From positions 1,302,001-1,366,000 of the forward strand of contig CAWKDD010000001.1 in NCBI GenBank assembly GCA_963848335.1: DNA of 64,000 bases, given 5' to 3'. How positions within the stretch are numbered: position 1 is the stretch's first letter; each line of letters starts with the position of its first letter. The translations under genes and the position numbers were made by a program. Shown in pieces: positions 36,953 through 47,048 of this stretch. The notes under the pieces are model-generated. The model was given only the letters and a program-made list of their open reading frames with translations. It was not told the DNA's origin and did no database searches. Source of the stretch: Chersky-840 sp963848335. Its GTDB lineage: Bacteria > Actinomycetota > Acidimicrobiia > Acidimicrobiales > UBA8190.

Positions 36953-38359
36953 ATGGATTTCCGACGCGAGACGCTCGCCGACCTGGCGGTCCTGGTGCGG
37001 TCGGGCCGGCGACCCGCCCGCGAGCTCGTCGCCCATGCGCTCGAGCGCATCGAGTCGCTCAATCCCGCTGTCAACGCCTTCGTGGCGGTCGATGCCGACG
37101 ATGCCCTCGAAGCCGCGCAGCGGATCGACGACGCCGTGGCGGCCGGCGAGGATCCGGGTCCGCTGGCCGGCATCCCCATCGGCGTGAAGGACCTCGACGA
37201 CGCGGCGGGCTTCGTGACGTCGCACGGTTCGGCGCTTTTCGCCGGTGGCCCTGCCGCCGTGGAGGACTCCCCCTTCGTGGCGCGCCTGAGGGCGGCCGGC
37301 TGCGTGGTGGTGGGCAAGACCAACACACCCGAGCTCGGGTGGAAGGCGGACACCGACAACGCCGTGTTCGGGCCGACGTGCAATCCGTGGAACCTGGCCT
37401 ACAGCCCGGGAGGATCCTCGGGTGGGGCCGCCGCCGCCGTCGCCTCGGGAATGGTCCCCCTCGCCACCGGGTCCGACGGGGGCGGCTCCATCCGCATCCC
37501 TTCGTCGTGTTGCGGGCTGAGCGGCATCAAGCCGTCGTTGGGGCGTGTCCCCGCGGGCGGACAGGACGGGGCGGGTTGGCTGGACCTGTCGACCAAGGGT
37601 CCGATGGCCCGGCGCGTGGGTGACGTGGTCCTCGCCCTCGACGTCGCCGTCGGTCCCGATCCCACCGACATCCGATCGCTGCCTCGTCCCGAAGCATCGT
37701 GGCTCGCCGCGCTCGAAGAACCGCGACTGCCTGCCAAGGTGGCCTGGTCGCCGACCCTCGGCTACGCACCGCTCGACGACGAGGTCCGCTCCCTGTGCGA
37801 GGACGCCGTGGGGCGCCTCGAGTCCCTCGGGACCGAGGTGGTCGAGATCGAGACCGTCTTCGACGAGGATCCTGTGCGCGACTGGCTGACGATGGCCGTG
37901 GCCTACAACTGGCGGACGCTCGCGCCCTACCGCGGCACCGACCTCTGGGACAAGGTCGATCCACTTCTGGCCGCCCAGGTGGACTGGGCGGCAGAGCACG
38001 TGAGCGCGCTCGACCTCGTGCGGGCGCTGGACACCTGTCACGACCTGAACCTGCGCCTGGTCGAGCTCTTCCGTGACGTCCGGCTGCTGCTCACGCCGAC
38101 GTGCGCAGGGCCACCCCCACCACGCGCCCTGCAGGGCCAGGGCATGGTCAACGGAGAGATCGAGGCCAACTGGGCCCGTTTCACCTATCCCTTCAACATG
38201 ACCCGGTCCCCGGCGGCATCGGTGTGTGCCGGGCTCACCTCCGAGGGCCTGCCGGTGGGCATCCAGCTCGTGGGCCCCCAGCACGCGGACCTGGTGGTGA
38301 TCCGCTCCGCGGCCGCGCTCGAGACGGCCATCGGCTTCGACGAGGTCGCGCCCGACTGA
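36953..38359 (+). CDS. Amidase-signature family hydrolase
   Basis: A 468-residue protein from the ATG at 36953. The complete Ser-cisSer-Lys set is present: Lys79 in GIPIGVKDLDD, cis-Ser155 in SPGGSSGGAAAAV and nucleophile Ser179 in GSDGGGSIRIPSS. The length is typical of the family. Members hydrolyse carboxamides of many kinds; the substrate is not predictable. No GatB or GatC is adjacent, so a role in tRNA-dependent amidation is unlikely. The cobalamin riboswitch begins just after its stop. Confidence 0.92.
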   Translation: MDFRRETLADLAVLVRSGRRPARELVAHALERIESLNPAVNAFVAVDADDALEAAQRIDDAVAAGEDPGPLAGIPIGVKDLDDAAGFVTSHGSALFAGGPAAVEDSPFVARLRAAGCVVVGKTNTPELGWKADTDNAVFGPTCNPWNLAYSPGGSSGGAAAAVASGMVPLATGSDGGGSIRIPSSCCGLSGIKPSLGRVPAGGQDGAGWLDLSTKGPMARRVGDVVLALDVAVGPDPTDIRSLPRPEASWLAALEEPRLPAKVAWSPTLGYAPLDDEVRSLCEDAVGRLESLGTEVVEIETVFDEDPVRDWLTMAVAYNWRTLAPYRGTDLWDKVDPLLAAQVDWAAEHVSALDLVRALDTCHDLNLRLVELFRDVRLLLTPTCAGPPPPRALQGQGMVNGEIEANWARFTYPFNMTRSPAASVCAGLTSEGLPVGIQLVGPQHADLVVIRSAAALETAIGFDEVAPD

Positions 38360-38404
38360 TTCGGGTCCGGGGTCCGGCACCCCGACGGTGGCGCGTTACC
38401 GGGC

Positions 38405-38590
38405 AGGGGGGTAACGTCACGACGCTCCGGTTGCCAGCCGGAGTGGTGTAGGTCCAGCGAAGGCCGGTGAGATCCCGGCGCTGTCCCGCAACGGTGATGC
38501 CCCTTCGGGGGACGAGCCCGGACGCCTGTCCTGCACCGGCGAAACCTGTCCTCGGAGGAAGGGCGGTTCGTTGGACACCACCGTCTGGTG
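38405..38590 (+). promoter_or_regulatory. Cobalamin (adenosylcobalamin) riboswitch
   Basis: The B12-box core GCCGGTGAGATCCCGGCGCT followed by GTCCCGCAAC is at about 38463-38492. It is flanked by a stem (CTCCGG...CCGGAG) on the 5' side and a CCCCTTCGGGGG hairpin and GAGCCCGGACGCCTG on the 3' side, the class RF00174 layout. It lies about 50 bases ahead of the btuF start. Coenzyme B12 binding would reduce expression of the whole transport and synthesis operon. Confidence 0.93.
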
Positions 38591-38638
38591 TCGCAGCGGG
38601 CGCACTTCGTCCTCCGCGACCCGATGGAGGATGACCAC

Positions 38639-39589
38639 ATGTCCAAGCGCTCCCGGCGGATGCTCCTCGCGTTGTGCGCCGGGCTGGCGGTGCTGACCGC
38701 AGCCTGCGGCACCTCGGCGGCCGGTCCGACCGGGGCGAGCTCGCCCGCTTCGGGAACGTTCCCGGTCTCCCTGTCGGCGGCCAACGGCATGGTGCGCATC
38801 AGGTCACGTCCTCGTGCCATCGTCTCGTTGTCACCGACGGCGACCGAGATGCTCTACGCCATCGGTGCCGGGAACCAGGTGAAGGCCGTCGACAAGTACT
38901 CCGACTATCCCAAGGATGCGCCCCGGACGAATCTCGACGAGCTGACGCCCGACGTCGAGGCCATCGTCTCGTACCGCCCCGACCTCGTGATCGTGCCGGG
39001 CGACAGCACCGGGCTCACCGGGCGACTGGCGAGCTTCGGCATCCCGGTCCTTTCCCTTCCCCCGGCCGAGACCCTCGCCGACGCCTACGCGCAGTACGAC
39101 CAGCTCGGAGAGGCCACGGGCCATGTGTCCGCCGCACAAGCAGAGGCCGCTCGTGTGAAGGCACAGATCGCCGGCATCGTGAAGGACGCGCCCAAGTCCG
39201 ACGTGGGCCAGACCTACTACTACGAGCTCGAGCCGTCGTACTACTCGGTGACTTCGTCCACTTTCATCGGCAAGGTGCTCGGCCTGCTCGGCTTGCACGA
39301 CATCGCCGACCGCGCCCCGTCGGTGGCCTCGAGCGGGGGCTACCCCCAGCTGTCGGCGGAGTTCATCGTGCAGTCCAACCCCGACTGGGTCTTCCTGGCC
39401 GACACCATCTGTTGCGGGCAGACCGCGCACACCGTGGCCGCCCGCCCCGGGTGGTCGGCGATGAACGCCGTCCGCAAGGGTCAGGTGGTCGGGCTGAACG
39501 ACGACATCGCGTCGAGATGGGGGCCTCGCATCGTCGATCTGCTGCGGACGGTCGAGACGGCCATGTCCAGGCACGCGGGTGGGACGTGA
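38639..39589 (+). CDS. btuF: Cobalamin ABC transporter substrate-binding lipoprotein
   Basis: A 316-residue lipoprotein from the ATG at 38639, with GGAGGATG-like bases upstream. Signal MLLALCAGLAVLTAAC has a lipobox Cys at about 21. A bi-lobed BtuF/FepB-type fold follows: IVSLSPTATEMLYAIGAGNQVKAVDKYSD, then GQTYYYELEPSYYSV. Placement directly behind the riboswitch and ahead of btuC fixes the substrate as a corrinoid with good confidence. Its stop overlaps the btuC start (GTGA). Confidence 0.92.
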   Translation: MSKRSRRMLLALCAGLAVLTAACGTSAAGPTGASSPASGTFPVSLSAANGMVRIRSRPRAIVSLSPTATEMLYAIGAGNQVKAVDKYSDYPKDAPRTNLDELTPDVEAIVSYRPDLVIVPGDSTGLTGRLASFGIPVLSLPPAETLADAYAQYDQLGEATGHVSAAQAEAARVKAQIAGIVKDAPKSDVGQTYYYELEPSYYSVTSSTFIGKVLGLLGLHDIADRAPSVASSGGYPQLSAEFIVQSNPDWVFLADTICCGQTAHTVAARPGWSAMNAVRKGQVVGLNDDIASRWGPRIVDLLRTVETAMSRHAGGT

Positions 39590-40686
39590 GCACCACCCTG
39601 CCGCAGCGATCGCTCAGGGCGACGGAACCGCTCGTCGCCCTGGATGGGCGTGACACCTCGCTGCGTCCCGTGGCGGCGCGCCGTGCGGTCGTCGTCGCCT
39701 CGGGGGCCCTGATCGGTGCGGTCCTGCTCGGCGTGTCGATCGGTCCGGCGGACGTGTCGTTCGCTGCCGCACTGCGAGTCATGGCGGCGCACCTCCCCTT
39801 GGTGCACTTCCATTCGGGGGTGAGCCGCGTCGACGCCGACATCTTGTGGCAGATCCGGCTTCCGAGGGTCGTCCTGGGAGGCATGGTGGGCGCCATGCTG
39901 GCGGGGGGTGGCGCCGCCTTCCAGGGGGTGTTCCGCAATCCTCTCGCAGACCCGTACCTCCTCGGTGTGGCCGCGGGCGCAGGCCTCGGCGCCACGGTGG
40001 TGATCGTGGCGGGGTCGCAGCTGTCCGAACTCCTGCCCCTGGCGGCCTTCGCCGGAGCGGTGGGTGCGGTGACACTGACGTACCTGGTCGGTGCGTCGGT
40101 GGGGCGACAGGGGGCCACGGTGTCGATCGTGCTCGCCGGTGTGGCCGTCGCCGCGCTGCTCACCGCCATCCAGACGTTCCTCCAGCAGCAGCACGCCCAG
40201 GACCTTCAAGCGGTCTACGGATGGATCCTGGGGAGCCTGACCGTGGCCACGTGGTCGGACGTGCTCCTCATCCTCCCCTACGTGGCGCTCAGTGCCGTGG
40301 TCCTGATCGCGCACCGTCGGCTCCTGGACGTGCTCCGGGTGGGGGAGGACGAGGCCGACAGCCTGGGGGTGCGGTCCGCTCGCGTCCGCCTCATCGTCGT
40401 CGCCGCGGCCACGCTCGGCACCGCGGCCGCGGTGGCGGTGAGCGGCCTGATCGGTTTCGTCGGCATCATCGTGCCCCACACCGTGCGGCTGAGCACGAAC
40501 GCCAGCTACCGGGTGGTGATGCCCGTGTCGATGATCGGCGGGGCGGCTTTCTTGATCCTCGCCGACGTCGCGGCCCGGACCGTCCTGGCGCCAAGCGAGA
40601 TCCCCATCGGGGTGGTGACGGCCTTCGTGGGCGCCCCCTTCTTCCTGTTCGTGTTGCGGTCCCGACGGGTGGGGCGCAGCACGTGA
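39586..40686 (+). CDS. btuC: Cobalamin ABC transporter permease BtuC
   Basis: A 366-residue FecCD/BtuC-type permease with about ten hydrophobic helices. RLPRVVLGGMVGAMLAGGGAAFQGVFRNPLADPYLLG is the conserved N-terminal signature. SGLIGFVGIIVPHTVRL is the cytoplasmic coupling region that contacts the ATPase. It starts at a GTG at 39586 overlapping the btuF stop. It acts with BtuF and BtuD to import corrinoids. Confidence 0.93.
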   Translation: MSTTLPQRSLRATEPLVALDGRDTSLRPVAARRAVVVASGALIGAVLLGVSIGPADVSFAAALRVMAAHLPLVHFHSGVSRVDADILWQIRLPRVVLGGMVGAMLAGGGAAFQGVFRNPLADPYLLGVAAGAGLGATVVIVAGSQLSELLPLAAFAGAVGAVTLTYLVGASVGRQGATVSIVLAGVAVAALLTAIQTFLQQQHAQDLQAVYGWILGSLTVATWSDVLLILPYVALSAVVLIAHRRLLDVLRVGEDEADSLGVRSARVRLIVVAAATLGTAAAVAVSGLIGFVGIIVPHTVRLSTNASYRVVMPVSMIGGAAFLILADVAARTVLAPSEIPIGVVTAFVGAPFFLFVLRSRRVGRST

Positions 40687-40696
40687 AGGTCCCGTC

Positions 40697-41465
40697 GTGA
40701 TCGCCCTCGAGGCCGTCACCGTCCGGTACGGCTCGTCGCCGGCTCTCTCCTCGTTGTCCGAGGAGGTCGAGCCGGGGGAGTGGGTGGGGCTCATCGGGCC
40801 CAACGGGGCGGGCAAGACGACCTTGTTGCAGCGCGGTGGCCGGTCTCGTTCCCCACGACGGCGAGATCAGGGTCGACGGCGCCTCGGTGTCCTCGTTGCC
40901 GCCCCGGCACCTGGCCCGCCTCGTCGCCTACGTCCCTCAACAGCCTGTGCTCCCCCCGGACATGACCGTCGGCCAGTACGTGCTCCTGGGGCGCACTCCG
41001 CACATCGGGTACTTCGGCTTCGAGAGCGCCGAGGACCGACGCGTCTGCGGCGGCCTGCTCGACTCCCTCGATCTCGCCGCCATGGCGGATCGCCGGCTGG
41101 CCACCTTGTCGGGTGGGGAGATGCAGCGCCTGGTGCTCGCCCGGGCATTGGCCCAACAAGCGCCCGTCCTGCTTCTCGACGAGCCCACCAGCGCGCTCGA
41201 CCTGGGGCGCCGCGTGGAGGCCCTCGAGCTGGTGGACCTACTGCGGCGCCAACGCGACCTCACGGTGCTCAGCGCCCTGCACGACCTCACGTTGGCGGGC
41301 CAGTTCGCCGACCGCCTGATCCTTCTCGCCGAGGGTCGGGCCGTGGCCACGGGCAAGCCCGACGAGGTGCTCACCGAGGCCATCTTGACGGGGCATTTCG
41401 GCACCCATGTCCGAGTCCTGCGCGCCGACGGCGACCTCGTCGTCGTCCCCCAGCGCACACGATGA
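40697..41465 (+). CDS. btuD: Cobalamin ABC transporter ATP-binding protein BtuD (frame broken)
   Basis: GTG at 40697. Walker A (GLIGPNGAGKTTLL) is near residue 35. The frame shifts just after it, near 40832. The second frame supplies AVAGLVPHDGEIRVDG, the Q-loop YVPQQPV, the signature LSGGEMQRLVLARAL, Walker B VLLLDEPTSALD and the H-loop Asp-Leu-Thr. The rejoined length is about 255 residues, normal for BtuD/FepC. The stop overlaps an in-frame ATG of the next gene. Confidence 0.9.
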
Positions 41466-41479
41466 CGAAGGAGCAACCC

Positions 41480-42052
41480 ATGACCGCAGAAGGTCCCCAG
41501 GGGAACCAGGCCCACGACAGCGAGCCCGCCACCAGAGCGACCTCGTTGGTCATCGTCAACACGGGCCACGGCAAGGGCAAGTCGTCGGCGGCATTCGGTG
41601 TCATGGGGCGGGGGTGGGCCAGGGGCTGGAAGGTCGGTGTCGTGCAGTTCGTCAAGAGCGGAAAATGGAAGGTGGGTGAGCGGAAGCTGGCCGACCATCT
41701 CGGCGTCGAGTGGTCGACGATGGGCGACGGGTTCACGTGGGAGTCCACCGACCTCGACGAGACGGCGGCCAAAGGCCGACACGCCTGGGAGCTGTCGCGT
41801 ACCAAGCTGGCATCGGGCCACTACGACCTGCTCATCCTGGACGAGCTGACCTATGCCATCACCTACGGCTGGGTCGACGTCGCCGACGTGGTGGCGGGGA
41901 TCACCGGCCGCGCCCCGGGGACCAACGTCGTGATCACCGGCCGCGATGCGGCCCCCGAGCTCGTCGAGATCGCCGACACGGTCACCGAGATGCACAAGGT
42001 GAAGCATGCCTATGACCGCGGCATCAAAGCGCGCAAGGGAATCGAGTACTGA
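41480..42052 (+). CDS. cobO: Corrinoid adenosyltransferase CobO (BtuR type)
   Basis: 190 residues from the ATG at 41480, preceded by AAGGAG at 41468-41473; an ATG at 41462 is also in frame. The nucleotide-binding loop NTGHGKGKSSAAFG is followed by KVGVVQFVKSGKWKVGE, LLILDELTYAITYGWVD and VVITGRDAAPELVEIAD, the BtuR/CobO family pattern. It transfers the 5'-deoxyadenosyl group of ATP to reduced corrinoid. It is fully intact. Confidence 0.95.
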   Translation: MTAEGPQGNQAHDSEPATRATSLVIVNTGHGKGKSSAAFGVMGRGWARGWKVGVVQFVKSGKWKVGERKLADHLGVEWSTMGDGFTWESTDLDETAAKGRHAWELSRTKLASGHYDLLILDELTYAITYGWVDVADVVAGITGRAPGTNVVITGRDAAPELVEIADTVTEMHKVKHAYDRGIKARKGIEY

Positions 42053-42054
42053 CC

Positions 42055-42748
42055 GTGGCCGACCCTGCGCTGCGCTCCTCGCCCATGGACGTGGACCCCG
42101 TGTCCTTCGAGCACGGCGCACCCGAGGATGCGCTGCTCGTGCTGGCGTGGACCTTTCCCCGGCCGGTGTCGGTGCTGTCCTCCGCACCGCTCGGGGGTGG
42201 CCTGGGACGGCGCCGGTGGGTGGTCAACGCCCAGGTCCCCCATTCCTATGCCCGTCTCGATCCCGACGTCCATCTCGCCGAGTTGGCCACCGCGTGCGGG
42301 CTCAACGGCCCGGGGGTGGGCATGCTGACCGCAGTGGACCTGCGCCGTTTGCGACGCGAGGAGGACGGTGGGGCCCGCGTCGACGTCTCGGTCGGCGTCA
42401 CCTACCCCACGTGGGCGGCGGCGCCCGACGAGAACCTCGGCCGCCTCGGTGGGGACGGGACGGGCCCGGTACCGGGAACCATCAACATCGTGGCCATCGT
42501 CCCCGAAAGGCTTTCTGCCCGCCGCCATGGTCAATGCCGTCATGAGCGTGACCGAAGCCAAGGCCCAGGCCCTGTGGGACGCGGGTGTTCCCGCCACCGG
42601 CACCGCTTCCGACGCCGTGTGCATCGTGTGTCCGGACCAGGGAGACGCCCATCGCTTCGGCGGGCCGCGATCGCAGTGGGGCGCCCGTCTCGCTCGAGCC
42701 GTCCACCGTGCCGTTGTGGCGGGATGCGGCCCGGGAGCGCCGGCGTGA
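42055..42748 (+). CDS. cbiZ: Adenosylcobinamide amidohydrolase CbiZ (frame broken)
   Basis: GTG at 42055, 3 bases after the cobO stop. SSAPLGGGLGRRRWVVNAQVPHSYARLDP and GPGVGMLTAVDL match CbiZ. The frame shifts near 42510. It resumes with PAAMVNAVMSVTEAKAQALWDAGVPATGTASDAV, the conserved C-terminal region. CbiZ cleaves the aminopropanol arm from adenosylcobinamide and related cobamides to give adenosylcobyric acid, which cbiB and cobC products rebuild. It allows imported cobamides with foreign lower ligands to be remodelled. Confidence 0.87.
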
Positions 42749-43245
42749 TCACGCTCGTGCTGGGTGGGGCCAGGTCCGGGAAGTCGGTGGTGGCCGAGCG
42801 CCTGGCCGCCGCGCTGGCGTCGCCCGTCACCTATGTGGCGACCCTCGACGTGGGCGACGACGCGGATCTGGCCGCGCGGGTGGAGCGGCACCGGGCCCGC
42901 CGGGCCTCCGAGTGGCGCACGGTGCAGGCCGGTGCGGATCTCCCCGACGTACTGCGCACCATGAGGGGCTCGGTGCTGGTGGACTCGCTCGGTCCGTGGG
43001 TGGGCGCAGCGCCTTCCATGGAAGTGGACGCCGAGGAGCTGTGCTCGGCGCTGGCCGAGCGCCACGGGGACACCGTGGTGGTCTCCGAGGAGGTCGGCCT
43101 CTCGGTCCATCCCTCCTCCGCGGACGGGCGCCGGTTCCGCGACGCGCTGGGCGCGCTCAACCAAGCCGTGGCCTCCCGGGCCGACGAGGTCCTGCTCGTG
43201 GTGGCCGGTTGCGCGCTGCGTCTCGAGCGCCCCGGGGCCGGCTGA
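42745..43245 (+). CDS. cobU: Adenosylcobinamide kinase/guanylyltransferase CobU
   Basis: 166 residues from the GTG at 42745, overlapping the cbiZ stop. The P-loop is LVLGGARSGKSVVAERLA. Further motifs are VTYVATLDVGDDADLAARVERHRARR, LVDSLGPWVG and VSEEVGLSVHP. It phosphorylates adenosylcobinamide and then adds GMP to give AdoCbi-GDP. The usual full length is about 175-180 residues, so it is complete. It is intact. Confidence 0.95.
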   Translation: MITLVLGGARSGKSVVAERLAAALASPVTYVATLDVGDDADLAARVERHRARRASEWRTVQAGADLPDVLRTMRGSVLVDSLGPWVGAAPSMEVDAEELCSALAERHGDTVVVSEEVGLSVHPSSADGRRFRDALGALNQAVASRADEVLLVVAGCALRLERPGAG

Positions 43246-44027
43246 TGCGCAGGGCCCTGGCCTTCCTCACTCCCTTCGGCGGCGCCGCCACGCCGTCCCC
43301 GGCCGCGCTCGACTGGTTCCCCGTCGTCGGTGGCGCCATCGGGCTCGCCGTGGGTGGCGTGTGGTGGTTGGCCGGGCGGGCCTGGCCCCCCGCCGCCGCG
43401 GCCGGGGTCGCGCTGGCGGCCGACGCCGTCCTGACGGGATACCTCCACCTCGACGGGCTGGCCGACGCCGGCGACGGGCTGCTGGCGCCGATGGCGCCGG
43501 CGCGTCGCCTGGAGGTGATGGCGGACCCCGCCGTGGGCGCGTTCGGAGCGATCACCGTGTTCGTGGTCCTGATCCTCCGCTACGGCGCCTTGGCCTCGAC
43601 CGTCGCCGTCCCCCTCGTGGTCGGTGCCCTGTGGTGTGCATCGCGCGCCGCCATGGCCGTGGTGGCCCGGTGCCTGCCCTACGCGCGCCCCGGCGGCCTG
43701 GCGGCGGCATTCGTCGAGGGTGACACCGCCCGGGGCGATCAGCCTGCGGCCGACGACGGCGGAGGCGAAGGAGTGGCCGTCATTCGCCCCCGCAGCATCG
43801 CCGGTGCCCTCGTCCCGGGCGTGGTGGGCGCCGCCCTGGCGGTGGGCATGGCGATCGCCGGCCGGGGGGTGCACGGCCTCGCCGCGCTCGGAGCCGAACT
43901 GGTGGCGATGGCCGCGGTCGTGGCGCTGGCCCACCGGCGCATCGGGGGTTTCACCGGGGACGTTCTCGGTGCCGCCGGTGTGGTGGGGGAGACGGTCGGG
44001 CTGCTCGTGCTGGCGGCCAAGTGGTGA
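43245..44027 (+). CDS. cobS: Adenosylcobinamide-GDP ribazoletransferase CobS
   Basis: A 260-residue multi-helix membrane enzyme whose ATG overlaps the cobU stop. Characteristic motifs are ALAFLTPFGG near the N-terminus, TGYLHLDGLADAGDGL, the Asp-rich site, and RIGGFTGDVLGAAGVVGETVGLLVLAA at the C-terminus. It joins AdoCbi-GDP and alpha-ribazole (or its phosphate) at the membrane to make adenosylcobalamin or its 5'-phosphate. It is intact. Confidence 0.95.
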   Translation: MRRALAFLTPFGGAATPSPAALDWFPVVGGAIGLAVGGVWWLAGRAWPPAAAAGVALAADAVLTGYLHLDGLADAGDGLLAPMAPARRLEVMADPAVGAFGAITVFVVLILRYGALASTVAVPLVVGALWCASRAAMAVVARCLPYARPGGLAAAFVEGDTARGDQPAADDGGGEGVAVIRPRSIAGALVPGVVGAALAVGMAIAGRGVHGLAALGAELVAMAAVVALAHRRIGGFTGDVLGAAGVVGETVGLLVLAAKW

Positions 44028-44975
44028 TTGTCGACCCCGCCCCCCGTCGCGGCCACACCCGTCGTCTGCGTCGGGGGCCGGCGCCGAGAGCGCTGTCGGC
44101 GGCCCTCGGCGTCGTGGTCGACGGGATGGTGGGAGAACCGCCTCCCCGCCTGCACCCGGTCCGGCTCTTCGGACTGTGCATGCAGCATTTCGAAAAGGCG
44201 GCCTATCGGGACCGTCGTGGCGGCCGGAGTCTGCCATGCGGCGTTCGGGACGGGGCTGGGCATGCTGGCCGGCGCCGCCGTCGGCTCCACCGCCACCGCC
44301 ACGTACCTGGCCGTGGCGGGCAAGGCGCTGCGCGACGTGGCGATGGCGATCGGGGAGGCGCTCGAGTGGGGCGACCTCGACCGCGCCCGGGCCCTGCTGC
44401 CGAGCCTGGTGGGACGGGACGTGGCGTGCCTCGACGTGTCGGGCATGGCCCGCGCCGTGGTGGAGTCGGTGGCGGAGAACACGGTGGACGCCGTCGTGGC
44501 CCCGGCGTGCTGGGCCGCCGTCGCCGGCGCGCCGGGCGTGCTCGGGTACCGCGCCGTCAACACCATGGACGCCATGGTGGGACACCGCGACGAGCGCTAC
44601 CTCCGCTACGGCTGGGCCAGCGCCCGGCTCGACGACGTGGCTGCGTTCGTACCGGCCCGCCTGACCGCCGCCCTCGTCGCCGCGGTGCGACCCGAAGCCG
44701 CCACCGCCGTGTGGCGGGCCGTGCGGGACCAGGCCCCTTCGCACCCCTCTCCGAATTCAGGCGTGGCCGAGGCCGCATTCGCGGCGGCCCTGGACTTGGG
44801 TCTCGGGGGTGAGAACCGCTACGGGCGTCACAGCGAGCACCGTCCCGTCCTGGGCTACGGGCGCGCCGCGGAAGCCGGTGACATCACACGCGCCGTGGGC
44901 CTGTCCGTCGACGTGTGCCACGCGCTCGCCCTGGTGTTGGGCACCGTGGGGCTCGTGGGGTGGTGGCGACGGTGA
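44024..44975 (+). CDS. cbiB: Adenosylcobinamide-phosphate synthase CbiB/CobD (frame broken)
   Basis: GTG at 44024 overlapping the cobS stop. The first frame gives LGVVVDGMVGEPPPRLHPVRLFG. It shifts near 44217 and continues as AAGVCHAAFGTGLGMLAGAAVG, VESVAENTVDAVVAPACWAAVAG, YRAVNTMDAMVGHR and GENRYGRHSEHRPVLGYGR, the conserved CbiB sequence. It condenses adenosylcobyric acid with (R)-1-amino-2-propanol O-2-phosphate. Several membrane segments are present. Confidence 0.9.
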
Positions 44976-45974
44976 TGCCCCGGTCATCGCTGTCCCCCCC
45001 TGGTCCCCACGGGGGCGACGCCGCCGTGGTGGCCGCGTCCCTCGGGTTGGAGCCCGGGGACGTGCTCGACCTCTCGCAGTCCCTCAACCCCGTGGCACCG
45101 GACCCGATCCCGGTGCTGCGCCGTCACCTCGAGTCGTTGCGTTCCTACCCCGATCCGGCCCGGGCCACCGCCGTGCTCGCCGAGGCCATGGGTGTCGATC
45201 CGGGCCGACTGCTGCTGACCAACGGGGGGGCAGAGGCCATCGGCCTCGTCGCCCGAGGTGCTGGGGGGCCGGGTGTCGGAGCCCGAGTTCTCGCTGCACC
45301 CGCGCGGCACGGGCCCCTTGTGGCGTTCGAACCCCCACAACCCCAGCGGGCTCCTGGCGGGGGAGGACGAGGACGCCGGGGTGTGGGACGAGGCGTTCTA
45401 CGCCCTCGCCACCGGTCGCTGGACGCGTGGCGACGCCGGAGCAGTGGTGGTGGGCTCGCTCACCAAGCTCCTGGCGTGCCCGGGCCTGCGCATCGGGTAC
45501 ATCCTCGTTCCCGAGGGCGAGACGCCCGTGATCGACGACTGTCGGCGGCTCCAGCCCCTGTGGTCGGTCAACGGGTTGGTGGCATCCGCGTTGCCCGACC
45601 TCCTGGACGGCGTGGATCTCGGGGCCTGGTCTTCAGACGTCGCCCACCTGCGTGGTGGGCTGGGCGCGGTGCTGCGTGCGCATGGTCTCGAACCCCGACG
45701 CTCCGACGCCAACTGGGTGCTCGTCGAAGCCCCCGGGCTCCGGGCCCGCCTGGCTCCTCACGGGATCGTGGTACGTGACTGTACGAGCTTCGGCATGCCG
45801 GAGATGGCGCGCATCGCCGTTCCGTCACCCGGGGGCCTGGAGCGGCTCGACGCTGCGCTTTCCTCGCTGTCCTCGAGCGAGGACGTACCGTGCGGCGTCG
45901 CTCTCGGCATCGGACCTCCGAGCGGGCTCACTCCGGATGGATTGGGGCCCGTCGCAAAGAAAGGTGCACCATGA
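44975..45974 (+). CDS. cobC: Threonine-phosphate decarboxylase-like PLP enzyme CobC (frame broken)
   Basis: ATG at 44975 overlapping the cbiB stop. The first frame gives HGGDAAVVAASLGLEPGDVLDLSQSLNP and YPDPARATAVLAEAMGVD, the fold-type-I aminotransferase-like N-terminus. It shifts near 45251. The second gives NPHNPSGLLAGE and SLTKLLACPGLRIGY with the PLP Lys. In this operon it most likely decarboxylates L-threonine O-3-phosphate to the aminopropanol phosphate used by CbiB. A histidinol-phosphate aminotransferase role is the alternative. Confidence 0.85.
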
Positions 45975-47048
45975 CCGGTCAGAGATTCTCCGAAGCCCGT
46001 CGGAACGTGGCACCCGTCGATGCCGCTGCCGCGTCAGCGGCGGCGCAGTATCACGACCGCCTGACCAAGCCCCGAGGGTCTCTTGGCCGTCTCGAGGAGA
46101 TCGGCATCCGCCTGTGCGCCATCGCCGGAACCTGTCCACCGCCGGTCCCCGCACCCGTCACGGTGGCCGTGTTCGCCGGGGACCATGGCGTGGTCGCCGA
46201 AGGGGTCACGCCCTGGCCCCAGGAGGTCACCGCTCAGATGGTGGCCAACTTCTGCGCCGGAGGTGCCGCCATCAACGTGCTGGCCCGCCACGCCGGCGCC
46301 GACGTCGTGGTCGTCGACGTGGGCGTGGCGACACCCATCCCCACCGACTCAGAAGCACTGGTGCGACGCAACGTCGCGCTCGGGACGCGGAATCTGGCCG
46401 TCGAGGCGGCCATGTCGACCGGGGAGGCCGACGCCGCCCTCGACGTCGGGGTCGAGGTGGCGCGACAAGCGGTGTCCGACGGTGCTCGCCTGCTCGTCAC
46501 GGGGGACATGGGGATAGGCAACACCACCTCCGCCGCGGCCCTGATCGCGGCGTGCACGGGTCGACCCGCATCGGAGCTCACCGGACGCGGCACCGGCATC
46601 GACGACGCCACCCTGCTCCGCAAGAGGGCGGTCATCGACCAGGCGCTCTTGCGGGTGCCCTCCGGGTCCGATCCGCTGGTCGTGCTGGGCGAGCTGGGGG
46701 GCCTCGAGATCGCCGCCCTGTGCGGGTTCGTGGTCGCGGGCGCATCGAGCCGGGTGCCGGTGGTGGTGGACGGCGTGATCGCCGCTGCCGCCGCGCTGGT
46801 GGCGGTGGCAATCGTGCCCGAGGTCGTCGACTACCTCGTGGTCGGGCACCGGTCCAGCGAGCCGGGGTCCGCCGCCGTCCTGGACGAGCTGGGCTTGTCG
46901 CCGGTGCTGGATCTGGACATGCGTCTCGGCGAAGGCACCGGCGCGGCATCTGGCGGTTCCCACCGTTCAGGCCGCGGCCAAGATTCTGCGTGAGATGGCG
47001 ACGTTCGACTCGGCCGGTGTCAGCGACAAGGCGGGCCCCACCAATTGA
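45971..47048 (+). CDS. cobT: Nicotinate-nucleotide-dimethylbenzimidazole phosphoribosyltransferase CobT (frame broken at end)
   Basis: ATG at 45971. RLTKPRGSLGRLEEIGIRLCAIAG, VAVFAGDHGVVAEGVTPWPQEVTAQMV and TGDMGIGNTTSAAAL are CobT signatures. The frame shifts near 46949, in the middle of the C-terminal GEGTGAA motif that carries the probable catalytic Glu. The proper ending LAVPTVQAAAKILREMATF is in the next frame and stops at 47046. CobT activates the lower-ligand base as alpha-ribazole phosphate. Confidence 0.9.
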